DNA of 64,000 bases from Shinella sp. GTDB lineage: Bacteria; Pseudomonadota; Alphaproteobacteria; Rhizobiales; Rhizobiaceae. The stretch lies in contig QFQX01000007.1 of NCBI GenBank assembly GCA_003248775.1, positions 1-64,000 of the forward strand, read 5' to 3'. A program made the position numbers and the translations under genes. Each line of letters opens with the position of its first letter. The first letter of the stretch is position 1. Below are positions 16,932 through 25,938 of the stretch, one piece after another. The notes beneath the pieces are model-generated. The model saw only the letters and a list, made by a program, of their open reading frames with translations. It ran no database searches and was not told the origin of the DNA.

Positions 16932-17957
16932 ATGCTGGAAAATGCGCTGGTCTACGATGCGCAGGGCCAGCCGCTCCTGAACGGAAAACTGAATGCTTCC
17001 CGGGAGTGGGCTGAGGTCAATGCGTTCTGCAACAGGGTCTACATGCCGCTCGCGGCGCGACCGCTGGTCAAGGGAGCGGACCCGAACGCGACGTTGCGCA
17101 CCCTTTCGATCGGCCGGATCATTCTCAGCCGCTTCTGCTTCGGCGTGCCGACAAAGGCGGATGAATTCGATCCGTCCTCGGGCAATATCATCGTCGTCAA
17201 CACCATGCGGGGCAGCGTGCGCCATCCGCTCGCCGATGGCGCCAGCATCGATACCCGTCCCGGCGACAGCTATGTGGTCGATTGCAGCCGCACGGATTAC
17301 TGGAACGTCGCCAATGGCGACGACCTGCAGTTCAACCTGACCATTCCCCACAGCCTGATGGAGGAAACGGCGCAGCGGTGGTATGGCTTCGTTCCCGAAG
17401 ACGACCTCTGGAAGAAACGCCTGCTCTTCGGCCGGGGCAATTCCGCCTGGCTGTCGCTCGTGGACTACGCAACGCGATCCGTCGACGCCCGCGACGACCG
17501 CATATCAAGCCCGCTGATCGAAAAGCGCATCGAGGAAATGCTGTGCCTGGAACTGCTGCGCGGCTGGGCCGAATGCTCCGGCCTCAACCTCGATACCGGC
17601 GCGCGCGGCGCGGCACCCAGATATGTGCGCGAGGCCGAACGGCTGATGGAGGAACGGGCGCATGAGGGTCTCTCGGTCATCGAGATTGCCGCGGAAGTCG
17701 GCATTTCCGCCCGCAGCCTTTCAGATGGCTTCAGGCGGTTTCGCGGCATCACGCCGCATGATTACCTGACGGCACGCCGCCTCGACGGTCTGCGCAAGGC
17801 GCTGGAAGAAGCGCCTCCCGGCGAGACTGTCTCTTCGATCGGGCTTTCGCGCGGCTATGTGAACCTCACCGCCATGGCCACGAGCTATCGCCAGCGCTTC
17901 GGCGAAAGCCCCTACCAGACGTTGCGTAACCGGCCGGGCAGACACCCGGCAAGCTGA
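16932..17957 (+). CDS. AraC-family transcriptional regulator
   Basis: A 341-residue activator-type regulator. The N-terminal cupin-like sensor half covers about residues 1-220 (FCFGVPTKADEFDPSSGN, PGDSYVVDCSR). The C-terminal double helix-turn-helix shows as IEIAAEVGISARSLSDGF, FRGITPHDYLTARRL and YRQRFGESPYQTLR. ATG 16932 is chosen because GGGAGGAGG precedes it. It sits upstream of the zinc alcohol dehydrogenase in the same direction with a 250-base gap and probably controls it (inference). Confidence 0.9.
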   Translation: MLENALVYDAQGQPLLNGKLNASREWAEVNAFCNRVYMPLAARPLVKGADPNATLRTLSIGRIILSRFCFGVPTKADEFDPSSGNIIVVNTMRGSVRHPLADGASIDTRPGDSYVVDCSRTDYWNVANGDDLQFNLTIPHSLMEETAQRWYGFVPEDDLWKKRLLFGRGNSAWLSLVDYATRSVDARDDRISSPLIEKRIEEMLCLELLRGWAECSGLNLDTGARGAAPRYVREAERLMEERAHEGLSVIEIAAEVGISARSLSDGFRRFRGITPHDYLTARRLDGLRKALEEAPPGETVSSIGLSRGYVNLTAMATSYRQRFGESPYQTLRNRPGRHPAS

Positions 17958-18206
17958 CCCGCAGGCCGCCGCTTTCCGCGAACGGCGAGCGCCGATCCGT
18001 TCCGGTGGCCGATTTGCCTCGCCAGCCAATTGCTTCCGTTTTCGACCATCCGCTTCCGTAATGGAGCAAAGCCCGGCCAGCGGCGATCCTCCCCGTTGTC
18101 TATGGTGGCTGCGGTGTCGTTTCACACACCACCATCCGGACAGGAGGCCGGTTTGTGCGATCTCTGTAACATCATGCTGAGGGGCATACCCCCTAGGGAG
18201 GATTTG

Positions 18207-19244
18207 ATGAAAGCGCTTGTCTATAACGGACCGGGCAAGAAGGACTGGGTCGAGAAGCCCAAGCCGGTCGTGCAGGAGCCGACCGATGTCATCGTGAAAA
18301 TCACGAAGACGACCATCTGCGGCAGCGACCTGCACATTCTGAAGGGTGACGTACCGACCGTCACCGAGGGACGCACGCTCGGCCATGAAGGCGTCGGCGT
18401 GGTCGAAGAGGTCGGCAGCGCGGTGCGCAACTTCAGGAAGGGCGATCCCGTCCTGATTTCCTGCATCACATCCTGCGGTTCCTGCCCCAACTGCAAGCGG
18501 CAGCTTTATTCCCATTGCGATGACGGCGGCTGGCAGCTCGGCCATACGGTCGATGGCACGCAGGCCGAATACGTCCGTATCCGCCATGGCGACAACTCGC
18601 TTTATCCGATCCCGGCCGGGGCGGACGAGGAAGCGCTGGTCATGCTCTCCGACATCCTGCCCACCGGTCTGGAAATCGGCGTGCAGGCGGGCGGCGTGAA
18701 GCCGGGTGATACCGTCGCCATCGTCGGCGCGGGTCCGGTCGGCATGTCGGCGCTGCTTACGGCGCAGTTCTATTCGCCGGGCAAGATCGTGATGATCGAC
18801 ATGGACCCGGCCCGCCTGGCGCTCGCCCGCCAGTTCGGCGCCACCGATACGGTTCAGGTCGGCTCCGAGGATGCGGCCGCGAAGGTCATGGCGATGACCG
18901 ATGGACGCGGCGTCGATGTGGCGATCGAGGCCGTGGGCGTGCCTGCGACCTTCGACATTTGCCAGAAGATCGTCTCGGCCGGCGGCAAGATCGCCAATGT
19001 CGGCGTTCACGGCAAGCCGGTGGAGCTTCACATCGAAGATCTGTGGATCAAGAACATCAACATCTCTATGGGCCTGGTGAACACCAACACCACGCCGATG
19101 CTCCTGAAGACGGTGGAGGCCGGCAAGTTCGACCCGAGCAAGCTGATCACCCATCGCTTCGCGCTCGACGAGATCCTCGACGCCTATGAGGTCTTCGGCA
19201 ATGCCGCCCGTGAAAAGGCGATGAAGGTCATTCTCGCGGCCTGA
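18207..19244 (+). CDS. Zinc-dependent alcohol dehydrogenase (MDR family)
   Basis: A 345-residue NAD(P)-linked medium-chain dehydrogenase. Catalytic-zinc residues lie in TICGSDLHIL and GHEGVGVVEEV; the structural-zinc cluster CGSCPNCKRQLYSHC has all four cysteines; the coenzyme motif is VAIVGAGPVGMSALL. ATG 18207 has AGGGAGGATTTG before it; upstream in-frame codons are unlikely to be used. It resembles broad-range secondary/primary alcohol dehydrogenases. It is a single-gene unit closed by a strong terminator. Confidence 0.92.
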   Translation: MKALVYNGPGKKDWVEKPKPVVQEPTDVIVKITKTTICGSDLHILKGDVPTVTEGRTLGHEGVGVVEEVGSAVRNFRKGDPVLISCITSCGSCPNCKRQLYSHCDDGGWQLGHTVDGTQAEYVRIRHGDNSLYPIPAGADEEALVMLSDILPTGLEIGVQAGGVKPGDTVAIVGAGPVGMSALLTAQFYSPGKIVMIDMDPARLALARQFGATDTVQVGSEDAAAKVMAMTDGRGVDVAIEAVGVPATFDICQKIVSAGGKIANVGVHGKPVELHIEDLWIKNINISMGLVNTNTTPMLLKTVEAGKFDPSKLITHRFALDEILDAYEVFGNAAREKAMKVILAA

Positions 19245-19275
19245 GATCTGCCGGATACCTGAAGCATATGGAAAC

Positions 19276-19315
19276 AGCCACCGGCGTCCGATACGACGCC
19301 GGTGGCTTCGTTTTT
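19276..19315 (+). terminator. Rho-independent terminator of the alcohol dehydrogenase gene
   Basis: A perfect 13-bp stem, AGCCACCGGCGTC (19276-19288) and its complement (19295-19307), with a 6-base loop, is followed by TCGTTTTT. It starts 32 bases after the dehydrogenase stop and marks the left edge of the AT-rich island. Confidence 0.9.
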
Positions 19316-19353
19316 GCAGAAATCAATGAAACGTGCGGGTCACTGACCGAGTG

Positions 19354-19764
19354 TCAGATAGTACTCCCATCGCGGCAAAGATAACTGGAAGGCATACCAT
19401 ACATAATCTTGCGATCCGTCGTTCGACAACAATTTGAACACCTCACACTCCGAGCCTCATTGGCAACGAGCTTCGCACCGATCAGAGTGTGCAAGATAAA
19501 TGATTTCGGGTGATTGCCATCAATGAGTGCGGTAAAAACAAAGTCGTAGAACGTCAGCCGTCGGCCGCATTCACAATCATTTTTCGCTAAATAAAATGGA
19601 TAATTTGCAAGAAATCCAGAAGACACATCCAGAATTCTTTCGATCTTTGCTACGTCTTCTTGATCAGATTTCGTGAATTTTTCCGGATCTTCAAAATTTG
19701 TGTTCCCGTATAGTTTCGAAAAATCCGAAACGGATATGCTAACAACGCGATTGTAATCAAACAT
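19354..19764 (-). CDS. Unknown protein with CxC and CxxC cysteine pairs
   Basis: A 136-residue protein that I do not recognise. ATG 19764 is preceded by GAGGGGGATGCA. It contains Cys64-x-Cys66 in DCECGRRLTFYDF and Cys109-x2-Cys112 in VRCSNCC, the spacing of a possible zinc ribbon, with a conserved-looking stretch HPKSFILHTLIGAKLV between. No signal peptide or membrane segment. Codon use and base composition are much more AT-rich than the neighbours, suggesting transfer. It is divergent from a 58-residue protein at 19889; the pair may form one module. Function not assigned. Confidence 0.6.
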   Translation of the reverse strand: MFDYNRVVSISVSDFSKLYGNTNFEDPEKFTKSDQEDVAKIERILDVSSGFLANYPFYLAKNDCECGRRLTFYDFVFTALIDGNHPKSFILHTLIGAKLVANEARSVRCSNCCRTTDRKIMYGMPSSYLCRDGSTI

Positions 19765-19888
19765 TGCATCCCCCTCTAGCAATTTCAAAACACAACCATA
19801 AGATCGAATTATTGTCGAGTCGCAATTCAAGGAATTTAACCTGCTCGCATAAGCGAAAAACATTTTTCGACTCAGGAGGATGCGGGGA

Positions 19889-20065
19889 ATGTCTGACACT
19901 ATAATTGTTGATCTCAACGGGCTTGCATTCAACGATGAAGATCGCAAGCAATTAGCCGACGAAATCAAGCGAGCCATCGTCAATATCGTACAAAGACGCG
20001 CTCATGTGGCACCGCCTGTCGCTATTCTTTCAAAGCCTGGTTGGTGGGTGGGAAAGGAAACGTGA
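19889..20065 (+). CDS. Small unknown protein, 58 residues
   Basis: ATG 19889 has a perfect AGGAGG nine bases upstream (19874-19879), so translation is likely. The N-terminal part (DTIIVDLNGLAFNDEDRKQL, then an amphipathic helix to about residue 32) is acidic-helical, and the C-terminus carries APPVAILSKPGWWVGKET. No signal peptide. It is divergent from the CxC/CxxC protein with 124 AT-rich bases between. It might be a regulator, antitoxin-like partner or ribosomally made peptide precursor; nothing seen decides this. Confidence 0.5.
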   Translation: MSDTIIVDLNGLAFNDEDRKQLADEIKRAIVNIVQRRAHVAPPVAILSKPGWWVGKET

Positions 20066-20649
20066 CAGCCAAGCTTTGCCCGAGCAGCAAACCTGATGAC
20101 GCAGATAACGTGATTGCTGTCTGCGGCCCAATGGGTCTCTTGACATATCTGCCCGAAGCTACTGCTGCGCCGACAACAGGTGAGCCATCGCTCGCGCGTT
20201 ATTCCTCTGCATGCGTCAGTCGGAGCTGCAGGCACTGGAAGCAAAAGCAATGCGAGTGGCCAAAGCTTCTTCTCGAAGAGATCACCCCGGTAGAGTCAGT
20301 TGCCAATTGGCATATCTGCAACATTAGAGAAACTTGCAGATGGCGTCATCAATCTGGTGATGCCATCTGCGGGATCTGCCCTCAAGTTCTCGGCATTGGA
20401 ATTATTGTTCCCACATCCGCCTAAAGGAATTTATAGTAGCTTCATACTGCACATTTTCAACGCGACGCAGCCTCAAGCCCAGGCGGCAAGCCATTCGACC
20501 AATCTTTTGGCCTTTCGACGAGTGAGGTGTGGGCGAACACGCTGCGACAGTGGCCTCTCGTGCATCGAAATCGCAAAACATTGGCATGGACATCTCGGCC
20601 GAATTGGCGAATTAAACACCGAGACAAATTGCTTCTACCGGACGACACG
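20066..20649. other. 584-base gap in the AT-rich island, no supported gene
   Basis: Frames of up to about 127 codons exist here but none has a ribosome site with family-like sequence; all look like chance or decayed coding DNA. Composition drifts from AT-rich back to the local average towards 20527. I see no terminator, tRNA or repeat. It may contain remnants of a transferred segment. Confidence 0.5.
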
Positions 20650-21471
<822 letters not shown>

Positions 21472-21514
21472 CCCCCGGAACACTCGCCTGACGGGCGGGG
21501 ATTTCCGACATGCT

Positions 21515-21536
21515 CCCGGCCAGCGAAAAGGCCGGG
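21515..21536. terminator. Weak bidirectional hairpin between convergent genes
   Basis: CCCGGCC (21515-21521) and GGCCGGG (21530-21536) with an 8-base loop AGCGAAAA lie between the stops of the aminohydrolase and DeoR genes. There is no clear U-run on either side. Confidence 0.4.
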
Positions 21537-21547
21537 GCACACGTGGC

Positions 21548-22318
21548 CTATGGCGTGACGATCCGCACATTGGCCGCCGTCAGCGCCCGCGTCATCGTCT
21601 CAGTGGGATGGGCGTCGGTGACGAGCGTATCGACGCGTGAAAGCGGGGCGACCTCGAAGACGGCGCGACGGTCGAACTTGGAGTGATCGGCCAGCACGGT
21701 CACGAGATCGGCGCGCTCGATCATGGCTTTGGCCATTTCCGCTTCCTGAAGATCGAAATCCATGACGCTCGTCGCATCCAGCGCGCCAATCGTCAGAACC
21801 GCATGGCGGGCGCGGAATTTCAACACCTGCTCCAGCGCCAGCGGTCCGAGGCTTTCGCCGGCATCGGCGCTGTAAGCCCCGCCGATCAGGAACAGCGTGT
21901 GGCTCGGATTGACGGCCAGCGTCGCGGCAATGCGCGGGGAATTGGTGACAACGACAAGCCCGTCGAGACCGGCAAGCGCCTCGGCCAGCGCCACGGTCGT
22001 GCTGCCTGTGTCGATGAAGAGGGAATCGCCGGGCTTGAACAGGCGGCAGGCGGCGCGCGCCAGCTTGCGCTTGGCCTCGGCATTCTGCGCGACCCGCTGC
22101 GCGAAGGGGCCTTCCTTTTCAAGCGAAGTCGCCGGCACCGTCATCGGCCGTGCGCCGCCATGGAACTTGCGAAGCCTTCCGGCGGCATCGAGCTGCGTCA
22201 GATCGCGGCGGACCGTCTCCCGGGAAACGTCCAGAGCCTCGGCCAGCGCCTCCACCGCCATCTCGCCGGTGCGGCCCAGGAGCGCGACGATCTTTTCCCG
22301 GCGTTCGGATGGCTGCAT
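21548..22318 (-). CDS. DeoR-family transcriptional regulator
   Basis: A 256-residue repressor-type protein. The N-terminal winged helix reads ERREKIVALLGRTGEMAVE and DVSRETVRRDLTQLDAAGRL, followed by the family's FHGGA. The C-terminal sugar-phosphate-sensing domain includes FIDTGSTTVALAEAL and TIGALDATSVMDFD. ATG 22318 has AAGGAAA upstream. It is divergent from the TRAP operon and most likely represses it through the half-site array at 22418-22461, about 100 bases upstream of its own start. Confidence 0.92.
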   Translation of the reverse strand: MQPSERREKIVALLGRTGEMAVEALAEALDVSRETVRRDLTQLDAAGRLRKFHGGARPMTVPATSLEKEGPFAQRVAQNAEAKRKLARAACRLFKPGDSLFIDTGSTTVALAEALAGLDGLVVVTNSPRIAATLAVNPSHTLFLIGGAYSADAGESLGPLALEQVLKFRARHAVLTIGALDATSVMDFDLQEAEMAKAMIERADLVTVLADHSKFDRRAVFEVAPLSRVDTLVTDAHPTETMTRALTAANVRIVTP

Positions 22319-22417
22319 CTGGGTATTTCCTTCGATTCCGCGGCCGACGATTCTGTCGCGCATTTTGCGGAGGAATTGCACGTGACGACTGTTCAGTCAA
22401 TTGAATCCTCACGATAA

Positions 22418-22461
22418 TGACCGAATGGTCAATATTTGCGGTCATTTATTTGACCATTCGG
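22418..22461. promoter_or_regulatory. Operator array, four TGACC/GGTCA half-sites
   Basis: TGACC (22418-22422), GGTCA (22427-22431), GGTCA (22440-22444) and TGACC (22451-22455) form two nested palindromes. The outer arms are also a perfect 12-bp inverted repeat, CCGAATGGTCAA (22421-22432) and TTGACCATTCGG (22450-22461), 17 bases apart. It lies between the divergent DeoR gene and the TRAP operon and is the obvious candidate binding site of the DeoR protein. Confidence 0.6.
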
Positions 22462-22817
22462 GCGAAATCTGAAAATTTGGTCTTTCCTTCAAGAAAAAAA
22501 CGGCTAAGCTGTGCGGGTGCGAGACAACCGAAAAGGGCCGCACGCACGCCTGAGGGGCGCAAGGGGAACGAAATGACAATTTCAGAGATAAACGGCAGCC
22601 GGCCGTAGCGGTCGGATTTTGACATATGGGGCTCGGGCGGCATTCCGCCCTGTTGCCTGCCGCGGAAGCCTGACTTCCGCTTGATCGTTTTGCTGACAGA
22701 TCCGAAGCGGCGCCGCGCCCCGGCGCCGGCCGATGATCTGCGCGCGTTTTATCGCCTGTGACGGAGCAGAAGTTTGACCATCCATCATACCGAACCGCCC
22801 ATTTCCGGAGGATCGCC
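22462..22817 (+). other. Long 5' leader of the TRAP operon with an 11-codon frame and hairpins
   Basis: The 356 bases before the DctQ start contain a short frame MTISEINGSRP (22573-22608) behind AAGGGGAACGAA. It is followed by two hairpins: GGGCGG/CCGCCC (22635-22650) and the perfect 7-bp GCGGAAG/CTTCCGC (22662-22680), after which comes TTGATCGTTTT. A consensus -35 TTGACA (22619-22624) has no matching -10. Whether the short frame is translated is unknown. Confidence 0.3.
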
Positions 22818-23330
22818 ATGCATCCGCTGATTGCCAGCTACGTCCGTATCACGGACCGGATTTCGGATTATGTCGGCTATCTCGCGGCATCGCTCATCTT
22901 CATGATGGGCGGCACGCTGATCTTCGACGCGATCACCCGCAACCTCATCAGGATGCCCGTTCACTGGGCGGTGGAGCTGACGCAGTTCACGCTGGCCGCC
23001 TATTACTTCATGGGCGGCCCGATCACGCTCAAGAACGACGAGCATGTGCGCATGGACCTCTGGTATGCGACGCGATCCCACAAGGGCAAGGCGAAGATCG
23101 ACCTCGCCATGTCCGTCTGTCTGATTTTCTATCTGGGCGTTCTGCTGGCAGGCGGCATTTCGAGCCTCGCCTATGCCATCGAGACCAATGAGAAACGGTT
23201 CTCGATCTGGAACCCCTCGGTCATTCCGATCAAGGCCCTGATGGTCTTCTGCATCGTGCTGATGCTGATGCAGGCCTTCTCCCTTGTCTTCAAGCACATT
23301 GCCACGATCCGTGGAAAGGAGCTGGCATGA
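22818..23330 (+). CDS. TRAP transporter small permease (DctQ type)
   Basis: A 170-residue inner-membrane protein with four hydrophobic segments and the DctQ-like stretch FMMGGTLIFDAITRNLI and VELTQFTLAAYYFMGG. ATG 22818 has GGAGG six bases upstream. It forms the membrane complex with the DctM-like protein, whose start overlaps its stop by four bases, and the DctP-like receptor. The complex uses an ion gradient, not ATP. Confidence 0.92.
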   Translation: MHPLIASYVRITDRISDYVGYLAASLIFMMGGTLIFDAITRNLIRMPVHWAVELTQFTLAAYYFMGGPITLKNDEHVRMDLWYATRSHKGKAKIDLAMSVCLIFYLGVLLAGGISSLAYAIETNEKRFSIWNPSVIPIKALMVFCIVLMLMQAFSLVFKHIATIRGKELA

Positions 23331-24664
23331 GCTATGAAATGATCGCGTTGCTGATGTTCGCATCGATGGTGCTGCTGCTCGTCACGGGCCAGCGCGTCTT
23401 TGCCGCCATCGGTTTCGTCGCAGCCGGCGCCGCATTGCTTCTGTATGGACAGGGCGCCGTGGAACTGCCGTTCAACCAGGTGTTCAAGCTGTTCAACTGG
23501 TACGCCATGCTGACCCTGCCCATGTTCATCTACATGGGCTACATCCTGTCGGAATCCGGCATTGCCGAGGACCTGTACAAGATGCTGCATGTCTGGTTCG
23601 GGCGCGTTCGCGGCGGTCTTGCCATCGGCACGATCTTCCTGATGGTCATCATCTCGGCGATGAACGGTCTTTCCGTCGCCGGCATGGCCATCGGCGCCAC
23701 CATCGCGCTGCCGGAAATGCTGCGCCGCGGCTACGACAAGGTGCTGATCTCCGGCGTCGTGCAGGGAGGCTCCTCGCTGGGCATCCTCATTCCGCCGTCG
23801 GTGGTCATGGTGCTGTACGGCATGATCGCCCGCCAACCGGTCTCCAAGCTGTGGTTCGCGGGTCTCGTTCCCGGCCTGCTGATGGCGGTTCTCTTCGTGA
23901 TCTACATCGTGATCCGCGCAAGACTGAACCCGAAGCTCGCACCGACGGTTCCGGAAGAAGAACTGAACATGCCGCTTCGCGAGAAGCTGGCGCTGGCGCG
24001 GGCCGGCATCATTCCCTTCGCCATCTTCTTCTTCATGACCGGCCTCTTCGTCTTCGGCTATACCAGCCTTGTCGAAAGCTCGGCCGTGGGCGCGACCTCG
24101 GCCACGCTCGCCGCCATCCTGAAGGGACGCTTCACCTGGAAACTGGTGCGCGAAACATCGATGAAGACGCTCTCCGTCTCCTGCATGTTCATGTGGCTGA
24201 TCCTCGCCGCACTCGCCTTCGGCGCGGTGTTCGACGGGCTCGGCGCGGTCAAGGCCATCGAGACTCTGTTCATCAAGCAGTGGGACCTCGACCCCTGGAC
24301 CATCATCATCATGATGCAGATCAGCTTCATCATCATGGGCATGTTCCTTGACGACACCGCGATGCTCGTCATCGTGGCGCCGCTCTACATTCCGCTGGTC
24401 AAGGCGCTCGATCTCGGCTTCGACAACCAGCTCATCTGGTATGGCGTGCTCTACACCATCACCTGCCAGATCGCCTACATCACGCCGCCCTTCGGCTACA
24501 ACCTCTTCCTGATGCGCTCGCTGGCGCCCAAGGAAATCACCCTCATCGATATCTACAAATCCATCTGGCCCTTCGCGGCGATCATGGCTCTCACCATCGC
24601 GCTGGTCATGATCTTCCCGGAACTGGCCCTCTGGCTGCCCGAGCAGATGAAGGTGAAAGGCTGA
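23327..24664 (+). CDS. TRAP transporter large permease (DctM type)
   Basis: A 445-residue inner-membrane protein with about twelve hydrophobic segments. DctM-family motifs include NGLSVAGMAIGAT, QGGSSLGILIPPSVVMVLYG and GMFLDDTAMLVIVAPL. It forms the transport channel of the TRAP system. Translationally coupled to the small permease upstream. Confidence 0.94.
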   Translation: MSYEMIALLMFASMVLLLVTGQRVFAAIGFVAAGAALLLYGQGAVELPFNQVFKLFNWYAMLTLPMFIYMGYILSESGIAEDLYKMLHVWFGRVRGGLAIGTIFLMVIISAMNGLSVAGMAIGATIALPEMLRRGYDKVLISGVVQGGSSLGILIPPSVVMVLYGMIARQPVSKLWFAGLVPGLLMAVLFVIYIVIRARLNPKLAPTVPEEELNMPLREKLALARAGIIPFAIFFFMTGLFVFGYTSLVESSAVGATSATLAAILKGRFTWKLVRETSMKTLSVSCMFMWLILAALAFGAVFDGLGAVKAIETLFIKQWDLDPWTIIIMMQISFIIMGMFLDDTAMLVIVAPLYIPLVKALDLGFDNQLIWYGVLYTITCQIAYITPPFGYNLFLMRSLAPKEITLIDIYKSIWPFAAIMALTIALVMIFPELALWLPEQMKVKG

Positions 24665-24713
24665 TCTCTGAGGGATCAGCCGCCCATAACGATAACCTCA
24701 AGAGGAGAATGAC

Positions 24714-25808
24714 ATGACAGACGACACCAAGAAGCAGAGCCCATCGGAAAAGATCCTTGCGACGCGTCGCAATTTCCTGACCAAGGCCAGCATTGGCGCA
24801 GGTGCCGCCGTCGCCGGTTCGACGCTTGCCGCTCCCTATGTCAACGCGCAGAGCGGCCCGATCAAGTGGCGTCTCCAGACCTATTCCGGCGCTCCGCTCG
24901 GCGCGCACGTCATCAAGCCGCAGATCGAGGCCTTCAACAAGGCGGCCAATGGCGAGATGGAAATCGAGCTTTATTACGCCGACCAGCTGGTGCCGACCTC
25001 CGATCTTTTCCGCGCGCTGCAGAGCGGCACCATCGACGCCGTGCAGTCGGACGAAGCGACCATGGCATCGCCGGTCGATATCGCGGTCTTCGGCGGCTAC
25101 TTCCCCTTCGCCACCCGCTACAGCCTCGATGTGCCGGTGCTGTTCAAGTATTACGGCCTGAAGGAAATCTGGGAAGAAGCTTACGGCGAGGTCAAGGATG
25201 TCACCTGGCTTTCCGCCGGCGCCTGGGACCCGCTGCACATTTTCACCGTCGACAAGCCGATCAAAAGCCTTGCCGACATGCAGGGCCTGCGCGTGTTCGG
25301 CGTTCCGACCGCCGGCAAGTTCCTGTCGCGCTATGGTCTCGTGCCGGTCACCATTCCGTGGGACAACGTGGAAGTCGCCCTCCAGACGGGCGAACTCGAC
25401 GGCGTCGCGTGGTGCGGCTTCACCGAGGCCTATGAAGTGGGCTGGGCGGACGTCTGCAAATACGCGCTGACCAACTCTGTCACCGGCGCATGGTTCGGCT
25501 CCTATTTCGCCAATTCGGCAAGCTGGCAGAAGGTGCCCCCGCACCTGCAGGAACTGTTCCTCATCACCATCGACCAGTCACACTACTACCGCGACGTCTG
25601 GTACTGGGGCGGCGAAGCCAAGCTGCGCGTCGAGGGCGAGAAGATGGAACTCACCTCGCTGCCGAAGGAAGAGTGGACGCAGGTCGTCAAGGATGCCGAA
25701 GGCTTCTGGGACGAGATCGCCTCTTCCAGCCCGCGCGCCGGCAAGGTGGTCGAAGCCTTCAAGAAATATGCCGCGACGATGGAAAAGGCCGGCTATCCCT
25801 ACCGCTGA
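24714..25808 (+). CDS. TRAP transporter solute receptor (DctP type) with Tat signal
   Basis: A 364-residue periplasmic receptor. A twin-arginine signal, TRRNFLTKASIGAGAAVAGS, precedes a cleavage site near YVNAQS. The DctP fold is seen in WRLQTYSGAP, ELYYADQLVPTSDLFRAL and the substrate-arginine region GLRVFGVPTAGKFLSRYG. AAGAGGAGAATGAC precedes ATG 24714. A Tat signal implies export after folding. The ligand is not deducible; the downstream flavoproteins and glycerol-kinase-like enzyme suggest a polyol or hydroxy acid. Confidence 0.92.
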   Translation: MTDDTKKQSPSEKILATRRNFLTKASIGAGAAVAGSTLAAPYVNAQSGPIKWRLQTYSGAPLGAHVIKPQIEAFNKAANGEMEIELYYADQLVPTSDLFRALQSGTIDAVQSDEATMASPVDIAVFGGYFPFATRYSLDVPVLFKYYGLKEIWEEAYGEVKDVTWLSAGAWDPLHIFTVDKPIKSLADMQGLRVFGVPTAGKFLSRYGLVPVTIPWDNVEVALQTGELDGVAWCGFTEAYEVGWADVCKYALTNSVTGAWFGSYFANSASWQKVPPHLQELFLITIDQSHYYRDVWYWGGEAKLRVEGEKMELTSLPKEEWTQVVKDAEGFWDEIASSSPRAGKVVEAFKKYAATMEKAGYPYR

Positions 25809-25854
25809 ACGGTCGGAACGCCTCTGTACCCGCCCTTGCGGCTTGAGAAAAACT

Positions 25855-25879
25855 GGCGGCGCGGAGCCTTCGCGCCGCC
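25855..25879 (+). terminator. Intercistronic hairpin after the TRAP receptor gene
   Basis: GGCGGCGCG (25855-25863) and CGCGCCGCC (25871-25879) form a perfect 9-bp stem with a 7-base loop between the receptor and the flavoprotein genes. No U-run follows. It repeats the receptor-then-hairpin layout of the other transport operons here. Confidence 0.6.
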
Positions 25880-25938
25880 GCCCGATACGAAATTCCCCGG
25901 CCCTGCTGCCGGAAGACACCGCATGAAAGGGAGCGGGC

